Source: Acidovorax soli
GTDB lineage: Bacteria; Pseudomonadota; Gammaproteobacteria; Burkholderiales; Burkholderiaceae_C
NCBI RefSeq assembly: GCF_900107605.1
Contig: NZ_FNQJ01000010.1
Span: 1 to 64,000 of the forward strand
Length of the DNA: 64,000 nt
Direction of reading: 5' to 3'
The translations under genes and the position numbers were made by a program. A model generated the notes under the pieces. That model saw only the letters and a program-made list of their open reading frames with translations, searched no databases and had not been told where the DNA came from. Shown here one piece after another: positions 58,057 to 64,000 of the stretch; the stretch's first letter is position 1, and every line of letters starts with the position of its first letter.

Positions 58057-59202
58057 TCAGGCCGATTCCGCCATAACCCAGCGATTGCGCCCCTGCTCCT
58101 TGGCCCGGTAAAGCGCCGCATCGGCCTGGGCCACCAGGGGTGCACTGGCATCGCGCTGCGCCGGAATGCCGCTTACCGCCCCCACGCTGACCGAGACATG
58201 CGTAGCGACGCCCGAGGCCTTGTGGGCCAGCCCCAGCGCTGCCACCGCAGCCACCACCCGTGCAGCCACGGCGGCGGTGCCGGCGGCGTCGGTATCGGGC
58301 AAGATCACGGCCAGTTCCTCACCGCCATACCGGGCCACCAGATCGCTGGCGCGCAGCATGGCACCCTGCACTGCAGCAGCCACCGCCTGCAGGCACGCAT
58401 CGCCAGCCTGGTGGCCGTAGCTGTCGTTGTAGCGCTTGAAATAGTCCACATCGATCATCAGCAGCCCCAGCGGTTGCTCGCGCCGAAAAGCGGTCGCACA
58501 GGCTTCTGCCAGCCGGGTGTCGAAATACGCGCGGTTTGCCAGCTGCAGCAGCCCGTCGGTGCGCGAGAAGGCTTCCAGCCGAACATTGGCCAGCTTCAGT
58601 TCTTCATTGGTCTGGGCCAACTCTGCGGTGCGCTGGGCCACGCGGTCTTCCAGGTGCAGGTTGGCCCGCGCCAGATCGGCGTTCTGCCGGGACAGCACAC
58701 GGTAAAGATTGCCAATCATCTTGATCAGGGCCTGCGTGCCGTGGTCTTGCGCCGCCCCCTCGCGCTCGAAGGCATCGGCCGGGGCAACCCCCTGGCGTAT
58801 CAGGTTGATCTGGCGTGCCAGCGACTGGTCGATGCCCAGAATATGCAAACCCAGCCACGCCGTCAGAAACCCGACAAAGGTCTCCGCCGGATCACCCATG
58901 TCGGCGCGCCGCCCCCACATCGTGTTGACCTGCGCCACAAACTGCTCATGCAGGGCGTGGTGCACCGCGATGTGGCGCGCGTCCACCCCCTCGGAATGCA
59001 TGAGGGCCTCTTCGTCGCTGAAATGCTCGCGGGTATAGGCTTCCAGCCGCCGGAAGGTATCGGCAAGCACCACCTCGCGGTTACCTTCCGCCAGAAAAAA
59101 CGAGCTGCTGAGTTCATTGAAAAGGTCCACCAGCGCGTGGTGCTGCTGGTCCACCAGGGGCAGGCCGGTGAGCAGGTTCTGATCCCGGACAAAAGTTTCC
59201 AT
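58057..59202 (-). CDS. Bacteriohemerythrin-GGDEF diguanylate cyclase
   Basis: The 381-residue protein has an N-terminal hemerythrin domain (residues about 1-135) with the His/Glu iron ligands in LVDQQHHALVDLFNEL, HFSDEEALMHSEGV and HHALHEQFV. A coiled coil links to a GGDEF domain (about 215-381) with active-site RYGGEELAVILPD. The di-iron centre would bind oxygen or nitric oxide and tune cyclic di-GMP synthesis. It stands near the two HD-GYP genes, which would degrade the same messenger. I chose METFVRDQN as start. Confidence 0.92.
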   Translation of the reverse strand: METFVRDQNLLTGLPLVDQQHHALVDLFNELSSSFFLAEGNREVVLADTFRRLEAYTREHFSDEEALMHSEGVDARHIAVHHALHEQFVAQVNTMWGRRADMGDPAETFVGFLTAWLGLHILGIDQSLARQINLIRQGVAPADAFEREGAAQDHGTQALIKMIGNLYRVLSRQNADLARANLHLEDRVAQRTAELAQTNEELKLANVRLEAFSRTDGLLQLANRAYFDTRLAEACATAFRREQPLGLLMIDVDYFKRYNDSYGHQAGDACLQAVAAAVQGAMLRASDLVARYGGEELAVILPDTDAAGTAAVAARVVAAVAALGLAHKASGVATHVSVSVGAVSGIPAQRDASAPLVAQADAALYRAKEQGRNRWVMAESA

Positions 59203-59338
59203 AGAGGCAGATAGGTGTTGTGTTCGAGTGGCCGGGCGTTCAGATGCGTCAATGCAAGGCGGCATTGTCAGCCCAGGCACCACACCGCGCAATGCATGGC
59301 CGGTTGTGTGGCTTTACCTCCGACTTGCCTTTCTCGCG

Positions 59339-59374
59339 TCACCGTCACCGTCACCGTGGGCGTAGGCGTGGGCG
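59339..59374. repeat. Short hexamer repeats upstream of queA
   Basis: CACCGT repeats about three times and GTGGGC/GTAGGC about three times just before queA. This is a simple-sequence tract that could vary in length. It lies about 70-100 bp from the start codon. Confidence 0.5.
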
Positions 59375-59441
59375 TGGGAAAATCTGCGCCTCCCTCACCT
59401 CCCCCTTTTCTTGGCACGGACCCGTCCGGTCCTCAAGCTCC

Positions 59442-60548
59442 ATGATCGATCACCCCGGCGGCAGCGCCCGCACTTTTACCCTCAGCGATTTTGATTTTTC
59501 GCTGCCCCCCGCACTGATTGCCCAGCACCCCGCCCCGGAACGCAGCGCCTCGCGCCTGCTTGACGGCCGCGCCATGCAGCCCGTGGACCGCATCTTTCGC
59601 GAGCTGCCCGGCCTGCTGCGCGAGGGCGACCTGCTGGTGTTCAACGACACCCGCGTCGTCAAGGCGCGCATCTTTGGCGAGAAAGCCAGCGGCGGCAAGC
59701 TCGAACTCCTGATCGAACGTGTGCTCACCGGTCACGAGGTGGTGGCGCACATGAAAGTCAGCAAGAAGCCCCAGAGCGGCAGCACCGTGCACATGGCCGG
59801 CGGGCGCCAGGGCGGCGGCTTCGACGCCACCTTGCTGGGCCGTTGGCCTCATGAAGACGGCCCGCTGTTCCGCTTTGCACTGCACGGCCCGGCCGGCGAG
59901 AGCCCCTGGGAGCTGATGGAGCGCCACGGCCACCTGCCGCTGCCGCCCTACATCGAGCGCAATCAGAACACCGACCACGACCCCGACGCCGCCGAGGACA
60001 GCCAGCGCTACCAGACGGTATTTGCCCGCGCCCCCGGCGCCGTGGCCGCACCCACAGCGGCGCTGCACTTTGACGACGCCGTGCTGGCCGACCTGGCAGC
60101 GCGCGGCATCGAGCGTGCCAGCGTCACGTTGCATGTCGGCGCGGGCACCTTCCAGCCCGTCAAGACCGAGAACCTGGCCGAGCACCAGATGCACAGCGAG
60201 TGGTACGAGGTGCCCCTGGCCACCCTGGCCGCGCTGGAGCGCTGCCGCCAGCGCGGCGGGCGCGTGGTGGCCGTGGGCACAACGACGGTGCGCACGCTCG
60301 AATCCTGGGCGCGCTCGGGCCAGGCGAGTGGCGACACCAATATCTTCATCACGCCGGGCTTTCGCTTCCAGGTGGTGGACCTGTTGCTGACCAACTTCCA
60401 CCTGCCCAAGAGCACGCTGATGATGCTGGTGAGCGCGTTTGCGGGCTATGCCCACATCATGGGCCTGTACCGGCATGCGATTGCGCAGGAGTACCGGTTT
60501 TTCAGCTATGGCGACGCGATGCTGCTGGAGCGCCAGGATTTGAAATAG
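59442..60548 (+). CDS. queA: tRNA preQ1(34) S-adenosylmethionine ribosyltransferase-isomerase
   Basis: The 368-residue protein has [57 protein letters not shown] and [18 protein letters not shown], the QueA signatures. It moves the ribosyl unit of SAM onto preQ1 in tRNA to form epoxyqueuosine. I start it at MIDHPGGSA; the long frame upstream is low-complexity intergenic DNA. Confidence 0.96.
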   Translation: MIDHPGGSARTFTLSDFDFSLPPALIAQHPAPERSASRLLDGRAMQPVDRIFRELPGLLREGDLLVFNDTRVVKARIFGEKASGGKLELLIERVLTGHEVVAHMKVSKKPQSGSTVHMAGGRQGGGFDATLLGRWPHEDGPLFRFALHGPAGESPWELMERHGHLPLPPYIERNQNTDHDPDAAEDSQRYQTVFARAPGAVAAPTAALHFDDAVLADLAARGIERASVTLHVGAGTFQPVKTENLAEHQMHSEWYEVPLATLAALERCRQRGGRVVAVGTTTVRTLESWARSGQASGDTNIFITPGFRFQVVDLLLTNFHLPKSTLMMLVSAFAGYAHIMGLYRHAIAQEYRFFSYGDAMLLERQDLK

Positions 60549-60589
60549 AAAAGACCTCCAGCGCCTGATGGAAAAGCGCCAACAGCTAT
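60549..60589. repeat. Interspersed repeat copy between queA and ung
   Basis: CCTCCAGCGCCTGATGGAAAAGCGCCAACAGCTAT is a further, diverged copy of the AGCGC/GCGCT repeat. A similar diverged copy lies at 61330-61375 between ung and trpC. Confidence 0.45.
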
Positions 60590-61321
60590 CTAATCAGTCG
60601 CAACTGGTGCCTCATGCGCCTGCCGAAACAGCCGCGCCTGCCCGAAATGCCCGCACCCGATGAACGGCACCGGCGGCCGCAGCGCCGACAGCGGCGAGGG
60701 GTGGTTGGCCGTGAGCACCAGGTGCCCCCGGTCGCGCGGAATCACGGCGCGCTTGCTCTGCGCGTGCGCGCCCCAGAGCATGAACACCACGGGCCGCTGC
60801 CCCTGTGCCACATGGCGGATGACGGCGTCGGTCAGCACCTCCCAGCCCTTTCCCGCATGGCTGGCGGGCTGGCCTTCTTCCACGGTGAGCGTGGTGTTGA
60901 GCAGCAGCACGCCGTTACGGGCCCACTTCACCAGGCTGCCGCCGGGGTCGGGCATTGCCGGGAAAGGCGTTCCCAGGTCGCGCTGCATCTCCTTGAAGAT
61001 ATTCTGCAGCGAGGGCGGCAGGCGCACACCCGGCACCACCGAGAACGCCAGCCCCTCGGCCTGGCCCCGGCCGTGGTACGGGTCCTGCCCCAGGATGACC
61101 ACGCGCACCTCCTCGGGTGGCGTGAGTTCCAGCGCGCGCAGCGGGCGCGGCGGGAAGATGGTGGCACCGGCAGCCAGCCGGGCCTGCAGAAAGGTCAGCA
61201 GCTTGTGGCCGGTAGTGCTGGCGAAAAAGTCCTGCACCAGCGGCTGCCAGCCAGACGCCACGGGCCAGTCGGCCGGGTCGGCGCTTTGCAGTTGCGTGGG
61301 TGCATTTTGCAGATCATTCAT
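60590..61321 (-). CDS. ung: Uracil-DNA glycosylase
   Basis: The 243-residue family-1 enzyme has the water-activating motif ILGQDPYHGRGQAEGLAFSV, RNGVLLLNTTLTVEEG and the minor-groove loop HPSPLSALR. It removes uracil from DNA and starts base-excision repair. An in-frame TTG two codons upstream is possible; ATG at 61321 is chosen. Confidence 0.96.
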   Translation of the reverse strand: MNDLQNAPTQLQSADPADWPVASGWQPLVQDFFASTTGHKLLTFLQARLAAGATIFPPRPLRALELTPPEEVRVVILGQDPYHGRGQAEGLAFSVVPGVRLPPSLQNIFKEMQRDLGTPFPAMPDPGGSLVKWARNGVLLLNTTLTVEEGQPASHAGKGWEVLTDAVIRHVAQGQRPVVFMLWGAHAQSKRAVIPRDRGHLVLTANHPSPLSALRPPVPFIGCGHFGQARLFRQAHEAPVATD

Positions 61322-61379
61322 GATCAAACTGGGTTCCTGCGTTTAACCAGAAAGCGCAAGCAACTATCGATTTTGCAGG

Positions 61380-62180
61380 TCAGGCGAACAGCTTGGCCAG
61401 CTCCAAACCCGGCTCCGGGGCGCGCATGAAGGCCTCGCCCACCAGGAAGGCGTGCACGCCAGCATCGCGCAGGGTCTTCACGTCCGCAGGCTTTAGGATG
61501 CCCGACTCGGTGACCAGCAGGCGGTCTTGCGGCACATCCTGGACCATGCCCAGCGTGGTCTGCAGCGTGACCTCGAAGGTGCGCAGGTTGCGGTTGTTGA
61601 TGCCGACCAGCGGGGTCTTGAGCTTCAGGGCGCGCTCCAGCTCGGGGCGGTCGTGCACCTCCACCAGCACGGCCATGTCCAGGCTGCGGGCGATGGCCTC
61701 GAAGTCGGCCATCTGGGCATCGTCGAGGCTGGCCGCGATCAGCAAAATGGCATCGGCTCCCATGGCCCGCGCTTCGTACACCTGGTAGGCATCCACGAGG
61801 AAGTCCTTGCGCAGGACGGGCAGCTGGCAGCTCGCGCGGGCCTGCTTGAGGTAGTCCACGCTGCCCTGAAAGAACTGCTTGTCGGTCAGCACCGACAGGC
61901 AGGCCGCGCCGACCGTGCCGTCGCCATCGGCGTAGCTCTGGGCAATGTCGGCCGGGATGAAGTCGGCCCGGATCACGCCCTTGCTGGGGCTGGCCTTCTT
62001 GATCTCGGCGATCACGGCCGCCTGGCCTTTGGCGATTTTGGCGCGCAGCGCGCCTTCGAAATCGCGCGTGAGCACGCGGCTTTCGGCGTCGGCACGCATG
62101 GCGGCCAGCGGCAGGCGCTTTTTGGCGGCGGCCACTTCTTCGTGCTTGACGGCCACGATCTTGTTGAGGATGTCACTCAT
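61380..62180 (-). CDS. trpC: Indole-3-glycerol-phosphate synthase
   Basis: The 266-residue TIM-barrel enzyme has [55 protein letters not shown] and [14 protein letters not shown], all diagnostic. It closes the indole ring in tryptophan synthesis. It follows trpD with a 50-codon frame between them that overlaps its start by 8 bp. Confidence 0.97.
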   Translation of the reverse strand: MSDILNKIVAVKHEEVAAAKKRLPLAAMRADAESRVLTRDFEGALRAKIAKGQAAVIAEIKKASPSKGVIRADFIPADIAQSYADGDGTVGAACLSVLTDKQFFQGSVDYLKQARASCQLPVLRKDFLVDAYQVYEARAMGADAILLIAASLDDAQMADFEAIARSLDMAVLVEVHDRPELERALKLKTPLVGINNRNLRTFEVTLQTTLGMVQDVPQDRLLVTESGILKPADVKTLRDAGVHAFLVGEAFMRAPEPGLELAKLFA

Positions 62181-62325
62181 GGTTTTCAGCCTTGTGGTTG
62201 TCGTCGCCAGGCTCCGCAGAGCCCTGTTTCAGTATGCGGGTGAACACGCGGTGCATTGCCAGCCCCACCACCACAAAGAGCGCCGAGACGCCCAGTGCGA
62301 TCCAGGTGCCGGGGTCGCGCCACAT
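62173..62325 (-). CDS. Small membrane protein between trpD and trpC, 50 aa
   Basis: The frame starts [20 protein letters not shown], holds one transmembrane helix (residues about 7-27) and ends in a charged tail ([16 protein letters not shown]). It begins 7 bp after the trpD stop and overlaps the trpC start by 8 bp, so it is well placed for coupled translation. I know no function for it. Confidence 0.6.
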   Translation of the reverse strand: MWRDPGTWIALGVSALFVVVGLAMHRVFTRILKQGSAEPGDDNHKAENHE

Positions 62326-62332
62326 GCTGCGC

Positions 62333-63370
62333 TCAGGCCACGGTGGCCAGCGCATGCGTGCGCGTGACCAGCTCGCCCAGCTTGGCCTTGGCGGCGCCGC
62401 TGTCGATGGCCTGCTGCGCACGCGAGAGGCCGGCGGCGATGCTGTCCACCACGTTGGCCGCATACAGCGCGGCGCCGGCATTCAGGCAGACGATGTCGCG
62501 CGCCGCGCCGGGCTTGCCATCCAGCACATCCAGCACGATGGCGCGCGACTGCTCGGGGTTGTCCACGCGCAGCTGGCGGGTGCTGGTCATGGCCAGGCCG
62601 AAGTCTTCGGGATGCACTTCGTATTCGCGGATGGCTCCGTCCTTGAGCTCACCCACCAGGGTGGAGGCGCCCAGGCTGATTTCGTCGAGGCCGTCGCGCC
62701 CGTAGATGACCAGGGCGTGCTCGGCGCCCAAGCGCTGCAGGGCGCGCACCTGGATGCCCACCAGGTCTTCGTGGAACACGCCCATGAGGATGTTGGGCGC
62801 GCCGGCCGGGTTGGTCAGCGGGCCCAGGATGTTGAAGAGGGTGCGCACACCCAGCTCCTTGCGCACGGGCGCCACGTTCTTCATGGCCGGGTGGTGGTTG
62901 GGCGCGAACATGAAGCCGATGCCCACCTCGGCAATGCAGCGGGCAATGGCTTCGGGTGACAGGTTGATGTGGACGCCCAGGGCTTCCATGGCGTCGGCAC
63001 TGCCGCTCTTGCTGCTCACGCTGCGCCCGCCGTGCTTGCTGACCTTGCCGCCGGTCGCTGCGATCACGAAGGTGGCGCAGGTGGAGATGTTGAAAGTGTT
63101 GGCGCCATCGCCGCCCGTGCCCACGATGTCCACCATGTGGCTGGTGTCTGCGACATGCACCTTGGTGGAGAACTCGCGCATCACCTGCGCGGCGGCGGTG
63201 ATCTCGCCGATGGTTTCCTTCTTCACGCGCAGGCCGGTCACGATGGCCGCCGTCATGACGGGCGAGAGCTCGCCGCGCATGATGAGCCGCATCAGGTGCA
63301 GCATCTCGTCGTGGAAGATTTCGCGGTGCTCGATGGTGCGCTGCAGCGCTTCCTGGGGGGTGATGGGCAT
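62333..63370 (-). CDS. trpD: Anthranilate phosphoribosyltransferase
   Basis: The 345-residue protein has the PRPP-binding motif [20 protein letters not shown] near residue 85 and [20 protein letters not shown], typical of TrpD. It joins anthranilate with PRPP in tryptophan synthesis. It is transcribed leftwards with trpC; trpG and trpE are not seen because a LysE-type gene lies upstream. Confidence 0.97.
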   Translation of the reverse strand: MPITPQEALQRTIEHREIFHDEMLHLMRLIMRGELSPVMTAAIVTGLRVKKETIGEITAAAQVMREFSTKVHVADTSHMVDIVGTGGDGANTFNISTCATFVIAATGGKVSKHGGRSVSSKSGSADAMEALGVHINLSPEAIARCIAEVGIGFMFAPNHHPAMKNVAPVRKELGVRTLFNILGPLTNPAGAPNILMGVFHEDLVGIQVRALQRLGAEHALVIYGRDGLDEISLGASTLVGELKDGAIREYEVHPEDFGLAMTSTRQLRVDNPEQSRAIVLDVLDGKPGAARDIVCLNAGAALYAANVVDSIAAGLSRAQQAIDSGAAKAKLGELVTRTHALATVA

Positions 63371-63394
63371 GGTTTTGTCCTTGCTGATGGGGTT

Positions 63395-64000
63395 TCAGGC
63401 CTTGGGGCTCTCAGTGAAGGCCAGCTTGAGTCCGAAGCCGATGAACATGACACCCGCCACGCGGTCCAGCCAGTGCATGCCACGCTGCACTGCGCCCACG
63501 CGGCGCGACATCCAGGCGGCCGCCAGCGCCCAGCCGACGTTGACCGGAATGGCATTGACGTTGAACAGCACGCCCAACAGCACGAAGGCCAGCGCCTTGT
63601 TCTCAATGCCCGGAGCGATGAACTGCGGCACGAAGGCCAGGAAGAAGATGGCGACCTTGGGATTGAGCACGTTGGTCCAGAAGCCGCCCAGGAACACGCT
63701 GCGCAGCGAAGCCGTCACAGGCGTGGCCGACTGCGCAGCCGCAAGGGCGGCGCCGTTGCCGCCGCCGGCGCGCGAGAACAGCATGCGCACCCCCATCCAC
63801 AGCAGGTAGGCCGCGCCCAGCCACTTGAGCACGGTGAAAGCCGTGGCCGATGCGGCCAGCAGCGCGCCCACGCCCACGGCAGCGGCGAAGATGTGCACGA
63901 AGCACCCGGCCGTAATGCCCAGCCCCGCCACGATGCCGGCGCGCGCGCCCGAACGCAGCGCGTTCGAGACGATGTAAAGCACGTCGGGCCCCGGCGTGAG
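63395..64000 (-). CDS. LysE/RhtB-family amino-acid exporter, 5' end beyond window
   Basis: The frame is open to the window edge and begins there with LTPGPDVLYIVSNALRSGAR, the second conserved block of LysE/RhtB exporters (TPGP). About 201 residues are visible of a usual 205-215, with five hydrophobic segments and FLGGFWTNVLNPKVAIFFLA, the family's NPK motif. It should export an amino acid such as homoserine, threonine or lysine. Its position next to trpD does not show a link to tryptophan. Confidence 0.9.
   Translation of the reverse strand, partial: LTPGPDVLYIVSNALRSGARAGIVAGLGITAGCFVHIFAAAVGVGALLAASATAFTVLKWLGAAYLLWMGVRMLFSRAGGGNGAALAAAQSATPVTASLRSVFLGGFWTNVLNPKVAIFFLAFVPQFIAPGIENKALAFVLLGVLFNVNAIPVNVGWALAAAWMSRRVGAVQRGMHWLDRVAGVMFIGFGLKLAFTESPKA

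Overview
The window looks like a chromosome segment of a beta-proteobacterium, order Burkholderiales, most likely Comamonadaceae (Acidovorax, Alicycliphilus or Diaphorobacter type). The grounds are high GC, a full-length IS1071, a DUF4148 exported protein, a rhizobial-type glycerol ABC transporter operon, and dispersed repeats that I recognise from Comamonadaceae intergenic regions. No database search was run, so the assignment rests on recognition.

Bases 1 to about 26,800 are an accessory island of cargo genes, insertion sequences and broken genes. It lies against the 3' end of an initiator tRNA-fMet gene (26852-26928, minus strand). From the left it holds: an IS21-like terminus abutting a decapitated SRAP peptidase gene; a secreted non-specific nuclease; a HAD-like protein; a LexA-type box; an orphan MbcA/ParS-like antitoxin domain; a 'mobile mystery protein A' regulator whose partner is not Fic; and an XRE regulator that shares an operator-like motif with a convergent gene. 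A mosaic of IS630, IS66, IS21 and IS3 pieces follows, then a relaxase remnant, a DUF4148 gene and a metal-type two-component system. IS1071 (exactly 3,204 bp) cuts both that locus and a second IS21 element.

The most interesting locus is 21253-26160. It encodes a large protein ending in a degenerate histidine-kinase ATPase domain, a stand-alone receiver, and a receiver fused to a PNP-type nucleosidase, with overlapping start and stop codons. This is the DtcA-DtcB-DtcC architecture of Detocs, an anti-phage two-component system whose effector destroys ATP. Here the kinase gene has lost its 5' part to IS21, and the buffer gene dtcB is split by an IS30-family element with perfect 28-bp inverted repeats. 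The effector gene dtcC is intact. The locus is probably a decaying immune system.

From the tRNA rightwards the window is ordinary core genome. The spc and alpha ribosomal clusters (rplN to rplQ, with secY and rpoA) run leftwards. Next comes a complete glycerol module: glpD, ABC transporter genes glpV, U, Q, P, T, S leftwards, and glpR and glpK rightwards. They form an uptake, phosphorylation and oxidation pathway with its repressor. After that come proC, ubiA, a CYTH-CHAD triphosphatase, dps beside oxyR (peroxide defence), recG, two tandem HD-GYP genes that look like a recent duplication, a PfkB sugar kinase, a hemerythrin-GGDEF protein, queA, ung, trpC with trpD (a 50-residue membrane ORF between them), and a LysE-type exporter cut by the window edge.
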